Under the pieces are notes generated by a model. That model saw nothing but the letters and a program-made list of their open reading frames with translations. It was not told the DNA's origin and did no database searches. The position numbers and the translations under genes were made by a program. Positions 44,901 through 56,900 of a stretch of DNA of 61,597 nt are shown here, piece by piece (the stretch's first letter is position 1; each line of letters starts with the position of its first letter). This DNA is from UBA3839 sp963627995 (GTDB taxonomy: Bacteria; Bacteroidota; Bacteroidia; Bacteroidales; Bacteroidaceae): assembly GCA_963627995.1 (NCBI GenBank), contig CAVGCV010000015.1, positions 1 through 61,597 on the forward strand, in the 5' to 3' direction.

Positions 44901-47900
44901 TGTTGAGGAGTTCGAGAACAATGTCGAGAGCATCAATGACGCGGACGGCAATCCAGTATGGGCAAGGGAGCATGCGTCTGATGCAGGCGCGACAGCAGAT
45001 ACTTCGGGCAGTATTGCACCGCAAGACGAGGATGTCGTTACTCCAACACCGGCAACAGAGGAACTCGTGCAAATGGCACGTAAAGGCAATGAACTTGCGC
45101 AGCGCCAGCTTGAGGCGCAGGGCGTGCGGTGGGAAGGACCTGCCGAACAGCAACAGACCGCACTCTCGCGTGTGCCTCTTGACGAGGAGACGGGCGAGCC
45201 GATGTTTGAGAAAGCCGACGAGGAGACAGCCCTTGACGCGCTCAACGAGGCTACGGGCGGCAACGAGGCGAACACCGCCGCCATTGTCAATGCGCAGGTG
45301 GAGCAGGCGCAGAAGGCACTCGACGCGCTGAAGAAGAAGCGGCCGGCCAAGAAAGCGCCGGCACTGAAAGGTTCGCCCATGGCGATGCTCAAGGCGCAGC
45401 AGGAGGCGGACGCCAGCTACAATGCCGCCATGGAGCAGTACAACGGCCAAGTGGCACAAGCCGAGGAGACGCTTAGCGCATGGTCGGGGATTTACGCCTT
45501 GATGAACGAGCGCAAGCGTGCCGTGAGGGAGCGGCAGGAGGCGGAGCGGCGCGAGCGCGACAAGCAGCTGCACGACGAGGCCGCGGCGCAGGCACAGGCC
45601 GACTACGGGGCACGCAAGAGGGCCGAGGCGGAGCGCGAGGCCGTTGGCAACGAGAGACCGATGCCGGCCATTGCTGACAAGTGGGACAACGCGCCGAAGG
45701 TGGACGGCCACAAGGACGAGATGATGCTGCCCGACGGCACGCTGCTGAAAGGCCGCTATGTGCTGCACGAGAGTGGCGCATCGTCGCCCAGCCACAATCC
45801 GCTGAACTGGCAGAAGACCGAGGGCTTCCCGATGGATGCCAACGACAACAGCGTGAACGACCGCGACTATGAGCGCGACCGCGACGCGCAGGAGCACACC
45901 GAGCGCATTGCACGGAACTACGACCAGCGAGCCTTGCAGAGCGTGCCGGTAGTCAGTGGCGACGGTGTGGTGCTGAGCGGCAACGGCAGGACGATGGCCG
46001 GTGAGATGGCAGCAAGGAACAATACCGACGGCGCATACCTCGACTATCTGAAGGAGCATGCCCACAAGTGGGGCTTCACTCCCGGGCAGGTGGAGGGCAT
46101 GCAGCATCCGCGTGTGTCGTTCGTTCCCGATGAGGCCATGCCCTACACGGCAGAGACATTCGCGAAGTTCAACCAGCAGGAGATGAAGTCGCAGAACAAG
46201 ACCGAGCAGGCCGTGAAACTGGGCAAGACGGTGGGCGACGACAGCTTCAAGCGCATCGTGCGCGCCATCAACGCCCATGACACCCTTGGCGAGTTCTATA
46301 ACGACCCACGGGCGAGCCTCGGCGCGGTGTATTACCTGCACAATGCAGGAGTTGTGCCACAGGAGCAGTTGGCAGAAATGGTGGACGGCGTGCGCGGACA
46401 GGAGAAATTGAGTGCCGTAGGCCGCGAGTTCTTGGAGAACATGCTCATCGGCAAGGCGTTTGACAGCGACCCCGACGTGGTGCGTATGCTCACGGCAGAG
46501 CCGGCCATGCGCCAAAGTGTGATAACCGCCCTTGGCGAGATTGCCGACAACGTCGCGCTTGGTGGGGAGTGGGCATTGCGGGATGAGCTGGCAGGCGCCG
46601 TGAAGTTGTGCTTTGATGCCCGAAAGGGCGGAGCCGGCCATGGCGACATCGTAAGTATCTATGCACGGCAGGGCGTGTTGTTCGCAGACCCCGACCAGTT
46701 GCAGACCGTGGCCGACTTCAACAATGCCACCATGCTCATGGTTGCCGACGTGCTGAATGACAAGCGTGTTACCCTGCTGAAAACCACTATCGCATTATAC
46801 AACCAACAAGCACGCGAGAGTGCCAGAGGACAGATGGACTTGTTTACAGGTGACATCCAAAGCCGCGAGAACATTCTGCGTGACGTAATTAAATTCATAA
46901 ACAATGGAAAGCGAAAAGAAATTGAAGCAGCCCGGGCGGCAGCCGTGGAGCGCAGAAAAGCAGAGAGCGTTCAACAGGATGGCGCTCCTCCGGCAGTCAG
47001 CGGAGAGGGCGAGGGCGCAGCCCATAAAGACTTATCAGCCGATGACGGACGAGGAAATAGCGGAAGCATTGGCGAGCGGCAAGGCAGTGTATCACCGTCC
47101 GCAGAAGTAGATGAAAACGGCATACCTTTCGTTAAGTCAGATGATGGCAGCACCATATTTGGTGAGATAAGAGAAGACAGTGGCCTTTCTCCAGCTCCCA
47201 TAAAATTGAGCCAAGGCTTCCAAGATGAAAATGGCAAAGGTTATGGTCTTGCCCATATCGAAGCAAACCATGGTGGGCAAATCCGCAATGCTGGTTTCGC
47301 ATCTGTTGAAGACTTTGTTCGATTTGTGGCGCAGAATTATGACGAGGACAACATCCGTGTAGGTAAACGCCGTGAGAATGGCAACACTACCTACCTCATT
47401 CAAGCAACCGACGAACATGACAATACTCTCTTTATCGAGATGTCGCGCGATGGCTCGTACTGGAACGTGAATAGTGCAGGAGTTTTCCGTAAAGGTTACT
47501 CTAACAAAAAAGAAACGGTCGCCAAGACCGAACCTCAGCAACCGACTAATGCCGTTTCGACTGGCTCTTCGCTTTCTGTCAGTGAGGTGGGCGGCATTAC
47601 ACCAACAGAACCCAACGGTAAGCCGACCGTTTCTGCAGGCAAAAATATGGACAATCCATCGACTTTGCAAGAGAATGGCGGGATTTCTTCTGGAAACAAG
47701 GGAGGAACGCCGCTTTCGGAACAGATTGCCGAAGCGTCTGCCGACGTGGACACCGAACCCACCGAGGCACAGAAGGAGGCCGGCAACTACAAGAAGGGCC
47801 ATGTTCGGGTCGGCGCGTTCGACATCACCATCGAGCAGCCCGAGCGCAAGCGTGCCGTGAGGGAGCGGCAGGAGGCGGAGCGGCGCGAGCGCGACAAGCA

Positions 47901-50900
47901 GCTGCACGACGAGGCCGCGGCGCGTGCACAGGCCGGGGACGTAGACAACAGTGTTGTGTCAAGCTCGGAACGGGCTGAAATGGAAAACCGTATAACGGGC
48001 TGGCTGTCGGAAGAAAATCTTGAACGCGCAGTTGGAAAGACAAGGGAAGAAATATTCGAAGAGTTTGGAAACGAACTTGCTCCCATTGCCTATATACCAG
48101 AAAAGCATCTATCGCTTTTTGGTGACAATGTGAAAGATTCAAGAATATATTGCGGTAAAGGTTATTTCATAGACCATGCTCTTCGCAACCATGGTGGCCA
48201 AGGAACACAAATAGACATTGACGATGTTGACGTTAGCAAGTACCTCAACATTCAGTATGTGCTTGACAACCCTGACCACATAAAGGAAACTTTCACGGAT
48301 GGCAAGCGTACAGTCGTTTTCATCAAGAAAATCGGACGTTACTTTGCAGAACTTACTCAACTGGAAGAGAACGGCAGAATAGTTCTCCATAAGTCTCTAT
48401 TCAACCAAAAGAAAGAGCCGTATGCCAAACTTGCTGACATACGGCAAAAAGGAGCATCGTCGGAGGGCGGCGCTTCCTCCATCAGTCACGCAGAAAATAC
48501 TGCGTCCGCAATAAGCCTTGAATCTCGTGGCGATGCTGTTTCTTCTGCCGACAAAGGTAGTGGAAATGTTTCTGAAAAGCAAGCGAGAGGTGGAGAAAAA
48601 TCTGACGAGAAGGATGCGGTCGGTAGCGAGATGCAGGCAAAGACCGATGTGTATGTAGGTACACTCCGTTCGCTTTGGAGCAAGGAAAAGGAAGCGTTTG
48701 AGGCCGCCGAGAAAAAGGTTGACGCAGAACGCGAGGCAGCGCGGAAGGAGTTTGAAGCATTGCAGGGCAGGCAGGACAAGACCGATGAGGAAGGCGCGCG
48801 AATGGCCAAACTGGTAGAGGCCCTTCACAAGAACAGGGACGAGCATATTGAGAAGCGTTTCAAGGCTGAGATGAAGAAGCGTTACGGCAAGGAGATAGCC
48901 GAAGCGCAGAAGCAGTATATGGAGCTTGTGGAAATTGCGAACAATGCCGGGAGCATTGCCGACGTGGTGAATGCTTACGCAAAACTTTACGCTTTGGGGC
49001 TGGTGTTGTATCAACAACATGGCAGGGCAGGCGGTAGAGATGCAGAGAAAGCCGCAGATTATATGGGAAGGTGGCAGAAGCATTTCTATGACTATCTTGG
49101 TACTTTGACCGATGACCAACTTGTAGACGAAGCGGTTAAAGCCGTGGCAGCGTTGGGCAGTCCGAGAGAGGTTCTTAGCCCACGTGCTGAGCTTAGCAAG
49201 GTTGTAGAAAGAGAGGCGCATAGGCGTGGCAAGGGGCGTATGAAGGCAGCCCTTAAACGCAGGGACGAGAAAGCAGCCGATGCGAAAACGGAAGGCGAGG
49301 GAGATGCTCCGCTTTCGGAACAGATTGCCGCGGCGTCTGCCGACGTGGACACCGCCCCCACCGAGGCACAGAAGGCGGCCGGCAACTACAGGAAGGGCCA
49401 TGTTCGGGTCGGCGCGTTCGACATCACCATCGAGCAGCCCGAGGGCAGCGTGCGCAGAGGCACGGACGCCGACGGCAGGCAGTGGGAGAGCAGGATGCAC
49501 AACGCCTACGGCTACTTCCGCGGTACGGAGGGCGTGGACGGAGACCACATCGACGTGTTCCTCTCCACCGACATCGACGGTTGGAACGGACGCGAGGTGT
49601 TTGTCGTGGACCAGTACAACCCGGACGGCGGCTTCGACGAGCACAAGGTGATGCTTGGCTTCAACGGCATGGGCGAGGCAAAGAGCGACTATCTTGCCAA
49701 CTACGAGAAAGGTTGGGAAGACGGGCGCAGGATTACCGTATCGGCCACGAGCCTCGAAGACTTCGAGAAGTGGATTGCCAGCAGCCACCGCAAGACGAAG
49801 CCTTTTGCGGAGTATGCCGCGGTGAAGAAAGAGACCGTAGCCAATGCTCCTGCAAGGGAAGAGGCGGCCGATGACGCCGCTTTGGGCGGGAAACTCGGGG
49901 CGCGCGAGCAAAAGGCGACGGGTGCCGCTCCTGTGTCGCACAATGAGCGTGTGCTGCGCGACGCGGTGAATGAGCGTCTGCGTGAGGCTGGCATGGATGT
50001 GATTGGCGACGCCGGGGAAGGCCAGCGGGTGCTGGACATGGCGAACTGTAAGGATGTGAGGCTTGAGGCGAGGCACCGCAGCGAGAGCGCGGAGAAGCGC
50101 AACCGTGTGCTTTCGACTGTTGACGAGGCCGTGTCGATCGTGACGGGCAAGCCGGTAAAGGATGTGCGTGCGGAGCGCAGGGCGCGTGAGGCGGAATACA
50201 AGGAAGAGACGAAAAAATTGTATGATGCGGTGTTGTCGGGTGACTTTAATGCCGTAACTTTGCAGCGCATCAATGATTATCTCGACCATGTCACACCAAG
50301 CAACGAATACGGACGACCTCTATCTAAACGACTTCCACCGGAAGTGTTGCGAGGAGTGCGAAAAGGAGAACGCACGGGTGAGGTCGATGTACTTTTCAGC
50401 AGAATATGCGAGAGCGCAGTCCCGGCGCATGAACGAACTCGTGCAGAAGCAAAGAGAAGAATTGAGGAGAAAAAGAAAGAACTCCTCAAGGGATGGTCAA
50501 TAGCCACTGGCAATTGGCACACAAGTGTTGCTGACTTTACTCGCAACACGGAGCCGATAGGCAGGGGCAAGGACTCTGTCGTCTACCAGTCGGACGATGG
50601 CAAGAGTGTCATCAAGGTGTCGGCAGGCAAGGACAACCTGAAGAAATTCCGTCCAGACATTGATGCAGTCACTTTGTTCAACCACATGTTCCGCTATAAC
50701 CCATACGAGATTTTGGGCTATGGCGAAGTGGACGGGAAATTTGTAAAATTCCTCAAGCAACCTTTTGTAGACTTTGCCGGCAGCACTCCGTTGTCGGCAG
50801 AGGAGCGTGTGGGCTATATGGAGCGCATGGGCTTCAAGCCGATGAATGACGAGAAGACGGCTTTCAGCAACGGCAAGTTTGTCGTGGCCGACCTTCAGGG

Positions 50901-53900
50901 CAACAACATCGTGAAAGACCATGCGGGCAATGTCCGTGTGATTGACGCTGACGTGAAGCTGCACACGAGGGACATGGGCGGCAGGTACGGGTATCCTCCC
51001 GTCGAGGATGATTTCCCAAGCGAAAATCCTTCCGGGCAAATCCGCGAGCAGCGCGTCTACCACGGTAGCGGTGCTGAGTTCAACCAATTTGACCATAGCC
51101 ATATGGGCGAGGGCGAAGGAGCGCAGGCCTACGGTTGGGGAACATACGTTACCGAAACTGAAGGCATAGGGCGAACGTATGCCATTCAAAACACGGGAAA
51201 GCACAATGATGTTTTGCGTAGCTTGCAACATGACATGGATGCCATATCAAGTCAAATAACTGGGCATCGTGACAGTCTGGAGCATGAAGAGGAACAACTA
51301 AAGCGCGCAAATGACAGGAGGGCAGAGGCTGAACTTGACTATGAACTGTTCCAAGACAAAGCCGAGAAATTGAGAAAAGAATATGGCGAAGCTTCTTCCG
51401 AATACCAAAACCATCTGTTCAATGACATCTATACGGATGAAATGAAGCGTGCTCAACACGCGGTGAAGAGTACTGTGGAATCAATCAAATATCGCAAGGA
51501 GAAAATCGCCGAATTGGAAAAGGCCTTGAAAGACAAGCAGACCGAGATAGATGAACTTCCCAAGAAATTCCCTCGCCACCTCTACACGGTGGAGATACCC
51601 GACGACAACGGAAGCAACTATCTTGATTGGAATGGCAAAATCCCTTCTTCAATGAACAAAGGTGATATTGCCAAGGGTCTACTTGATGATATAAAGAACC
51701 AAGAAGACGAGAAGGAGGATTGGGAGTTGGAATCTTTGGAGAACGACATCAATGATAGTTTGGAGGAGGCTAACAATGGGAAAGAACTATACAAGGCTAT
51801 CAGTTTGTACTTGGGAGACAAGGCAGCAAGCAAATTCCTTTCCAATGCAGGCTTCACCGGCATCAAGTACCCTGCAGACAATATGCGTGGTGGCAACAAG
51901 GACGGCAAGAAGAACTATGTCATCTTCAACGAAGCCGACGCGAAGATAACCGACCACGTACGTTTCTTCCGCACTGCCAGTGGCGAGGCCTACGGCTTCA
52001 CCGTTGGCGGGAAGATATACTACGACCCGCGGATTGCGACGAGCGAGACGCCGGTGCACGAGTATGCGCATTTGTGGGCGAGCGCGCTGCGTGCGGGCAA
52101 CCCGAAGGAGTGGAAGAATGTCGTCGGGCTGATGAGGGGCACGAGCGTGTGGGATGAGGTGAAGCGGCTTTATCCCGAGCTGAAGGCCGACGACGAGGTT
52201 GCCGACGAGGTGCTGGCGCAGTATTCGGGCAGGCGCGGCGCGGAGAAGCTGCGCGAGGAGGCGCGGAAGATTGCCGAGGGCAACGGCGGTTTGTTCGAGA
52301 AAGCCGAAGCAATCAGTGCGCTGGAGAGGGTGAGGCGTGCGCTTGCCGCCTTCTGGAAGGGCGTGTGCGACATGCTGCACGTCCACTTCACGAGTGCCGA
52401 GGAGGTGGCCGACCGCGTGATGAAGGACTTGCTCGATGGTGTTGACCCGAGGAAGTTCGGAAAGGGTGATGCCGCAAAGACATTTGCCGAGAAGCATGAC
52501 ATTGAAATATCGGATGTGGAGGCGTATGAAAACGCCATGAAGCAAGGCAATGCGCAGTCTGCCCACTGGGCTATGGGGAATATCCGCAGGACGATGAGGA
52601 TGAAGAACAAGGGTCTGAAACTGTCGGAGTTCAAGGATGTGTTTGCGGACGTAAGGAAAGAACTGTATGCCCGCTTCGGCAACCTTGACGAATTGCAGAG
52701 GGCGTATGAGGAAAAGGCGCTGGCGGAACGCAACGCCATGGAGGCGGCGCGGAAGAAAGCCGAAGAAGAGGCTGCGGCACGCCAAAAACGCTTGGACGAG
52801 TTGTCTCTGATTTCGGACGAGGAACTTGACAAGGACTATATGGAAGCCCTTGACAAGGGCAATGAGGCGACCGCGCGAGAGATGCTTGACGAGGCTGCAA
52901 GACGCAAGGGCTATGCCGATGTCGAGAGCGACTACCAAGGTGAGGGAGCATGGGCTGCGCCGTCAAATCCCGGCTATGAGAGCGACGAGGCAAGGCGTGC
53001 CGATATGGAGATTAATGGACCTGACGCTAATCTTGAAGACATAGCTTTGGGATACAATCCGCAGCCCGACGACTATTTCTCGCATCCCGAACGTTATTCG
53101 CAGGACACGCCGCATGGCAGAGAGTCGGCGAAAGCCATTCAAAATGCGCTCGAAGCCTTGAAGCGTGGGGAGAAAGGTGTGAAGGTAAAGGTATACCGCG
53201 CCGTTCCGACTTCCGTAAAGGAGGGCAAGCTGCGCAACGGCGACTGGGTGACACCTTCCAAAAAGTATGCGGAGATGCACGGCAACAGTCGTTTGGAAGG
53301 CAAATACCGCATCATTGAGGACGAGGTGCCTGCCGGGCATCTGTGGTGGGACGCCAACGATGCCAACGAGTTCGGCTACGATGACGGGAAGAGTTACCGC
53401 TACAAGAATGCGAGGAACAACCGCAAGCTGGACGACCTTGTTACCCGTGACGACAAGGGCAATGTCATTCCGCCGTCGAAGCGTTTCAACTCCCGCAAGG
53501 CGGATGTACGCTACCAGTTTGTGGGCGAAAAAGGCGCGGAGGCTGCCGACAGGGCAGAAGAGGTAAGCACTCGCTTGGACAATCTGCAGGTGGCACGCGA
53601 GATGGAGGAGGCGAAGAAGGACGCGAAGGCCATCAAGATGGCTACGGGATGGGAGCGCGGCGCTGACGGCAAGTGGCGGTATGAGATACCCGACATAGAG
53701 TACAATCCGTCTGGTGACGCAAACTGGAAGAAGATTCTCGCTCGTCAGCCTTGGGCGAAGGAGCTCGAAGAACTTGCTGATAGAATCTTCGACGGGGAGA
53801 AGTTGAGCGACAGGGAAATGGCACGATTCGATGAGTTGGGCGAGAAGAGCGACGAGTTGTATAAGACATACAAGGAGAGCGACGTAAAACACCTTGATGA

Positions 53901-56900
53901 CTATGCGCCCAACGATGCTTTGTACAAGGCGTATCCTGAGCTAAAGCAAACGAGAGTGGAGTTTGTCAACAATTCCTCCTTAGGATGGTCAGGAATGTAT
54001 AATCATAAAGACAACACCATTTTCATCAATGGCAGCTCGGATTTCTCCTATCGCTCTACGCTCGCCCACGAGATACAGCACGCCATACAACATATTGAGG
54101 GCTTCGCGCGAGGCGGCAACGAACAGATGTTTGTATCAGCGAAGAAAGCGATTGCCGACATCAGACACGAGGTGGACAAAGGCTTGGACAAAGCGGCAAG
54201 GTTATGCGGTGTCCCCACTATTGACGAGTGGCTTTCTTCTCTTGACCATGAAGATTTGCGCGGTCTTATGGCAGAGAGGGCGGAGATGGCGGCACGCCAC
54301 AGGCACTTTGCCATAAGCTATGTCTACCTGAACCGCGCCGGATACGGGACGGCAGACCGGGAATTGCTCAAGTCCAAACTGGACAAGGCAAACGAAATGA
54401 TTGCGGAGCAAGAGAAAGTTCTCGGCGGCAAATATGACAGAGAGGAACATGATGCCTATCGTGCCCTTGCGGGCGAGGTTGAGGCCCGCAACGTCCAGAG
54501 GCGCATGGGCATGGCCGATGAGGCGCGCAGGGCGAGCCTTGCCGCCGAGACGGAGGACGTGTCGCGGGAAGACCAGATATTCCTGTTTGGGGATGGTGGC
54601 GAGAGCCACATGGGTAGCCGTACTGACAAGCGCATGGCGGAGATTGGCGAGCACTATGAGGACAAGGCCTTGACTTCCGAAGAGCAGGCCGTTGTGGATG
54701 TGTTCAGCGGCAAGAGGGACAGGCAGACTGTGGCGTTTACGGGAAAAGACGGGAACGAACGCAGGATGCTGTTCGTGCGAGGGAACGAGATGAAGGCCGG
54801 GACGAAGCATGCTGTGTATCGCCATTACAACACTAACGAAGGAATGTTTGATGCAGACGAGATAAAGAAGGTGCATGAAACATTGTCGTTGGGCGGGCGT
54901 TCGGAGAAAGGCGGCAAGATAGAGTATGTCTATACTGACAAGAACAACGGCGTGGAATATACGGTTGCTGCCGAGAAGAAGGGTGGCAAGGAGCGGTTCG
55001 TGTCGTTCTATACAAACAGGAAAGCACCGAATAGTGGTATGCAGAACACGCAATCAAGCGCGCAAGCCAGTCTATCCGATGCTTCTGATGCTGCAAAGGT
55101 ATTGGAAAAGCCGGAAACCGCCAACGGTTTGGGCGGAAATTTGCAGCAGGCCATGGCCGCAAGAGTACACGAGTTGTCAGAACGGCTCAACACGCCAGTG
55201 CGCATTGTCCGCACGGACGAGGAGGTGGCCGCATTGCCAAGCGCACGCCAGCGCAGAATGAAGGGCAGCTTCAATCCGATGACGGGCGAGGTGACCATCG
55301 TTGTACCCAACAACGCGAACTTGGCTGACGTGGAGAACACGTTCGTGCACGAGGTTGTGGGGCATGACGGACTGCGTGTACTGTTCCCCGAAAAAGAGAA
55401 GCTCGACAATGCCCTTGACGAACTCTACCGCGTGTCGAGCGACGGCATACGGCAGACCATCGACCGCACGGCGCAGAAGATGTACGACGCGGAGGTGGAC
55501 AGACTGCGCGAGAAGAAGCGCAGGGAGCGTGAGGCCAAGGGCGAGGACAGCAACGCCTCTTACTATGCAGACATGGCAGAAGCCCATGTGGAGGCAAGCA
55601 AGAAACGCGGGCAGTTCAGACGTGACGCCACCGAGGAATACGGTGCAGACCTTGCAGGACGCATCGGCGAGAGTGGCTTCGAGAAGATGAGTGCCGATGA
55701 ACTTACGTTCTGGGGCAAGTTGAAAGCCATGCTTCAGAAAGCACTCCAGAAGTTGTTGGAGGGATTGAAGATACCCGGCAAGAAGAAATGGAGCGACAAG
55801 GAATGGGCATTTGTGCTGCACGAAGCCTACAAGCGCAAGAAGAACGGCGGACGACCCACCGTGTTCGACGCAGCCGACACCGAGGTGATGCGGAGAAAGA
55901 CAGGGTTTGGCGAGGCGAAGTTTAGTGACGGAAAGCGTGAACAAAAGCCAAGTGCCGCTACAACGATTGCAGACATGAAACAAAGAGTGACCGAGTTGTT
56001 TGAGAAAGCCAAGACAGGCGAGTTTGTCGGGAAACCTGCAAGCATCGGTCGGCTGAGCGCAGACGGCAAGGCATACTTGGAGAAACTGTCGGGCTTGCAA
56101 TTCAAGGAGTTTGTGGACTTTGTCCTCAATCCGTCTGACTTGAACCATATCCGTTCAGACCATTACGGAGAGAACGAAAAGGACAAAGGCAACAATGTTC
56201 CACTGACGGACGAAGACATTCAGGACATGGTGGACGTGTTGAACCAGCCAGACGGCATACTCTATGGTGTGGACAAGAAAGACGGACGCAAGTTGTTCTT
56301 CTTCTTGAAAGACGCAGGTAACGGATTGTATAATCTGACGGAGGTTTGCAGTACAAAAAAGGGAAACCTTACTGCAAAGAGTTTCTTTAAATCGAAAAAG
56401 AAAGGTATCAGCCAGCGAGTTATGGAGATAAAAGGCTCCCTACTCCCTACGTCCGTAACGTACTCTGGTGAATCCCTTTCTTCGGATGCAAAGATACCGA
56501 CAATGTTTGACATTGGCGAAAGTTCTTCTGAAAATGTCGCGGACGAGGGCATCATGTTCCGCGACGGCGACAGCGAGGAGTACGCCAAGGCGATGGCGAG
56601 GGACGCCTACGAGCGCCGTGTGGCGAGCGGCATGTACCAGACGCGGGAGGCGTTGCAGGACAGCATGCTGGGACTGAAGGAGGCCATGGAGGCCATACTC
56701 AAGGCGGAGGGTGGCACGTACACCGGCATGATTGAGGACGTGGCAGGCTACGAGAACGCCTACCTTGGCGAGAACCGCCTTTCGTCGGTGAACCAGGCCG
56801 AGTGCGCGGAGTTTGCCCGGGGACTGTTCAAGCCGATGCTTGAGGAGGTGGCGAAACTCGCCAAGACCGCAGACGAGCGTGCGGAGCTGACCGACTACAT

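Noticed and set aside
41920..46641. 714-aa and 610-aa minus-strand frames opposite the giant gene
   Set aside because: Antisense shadows; the + frame carries all recognisable motifs.
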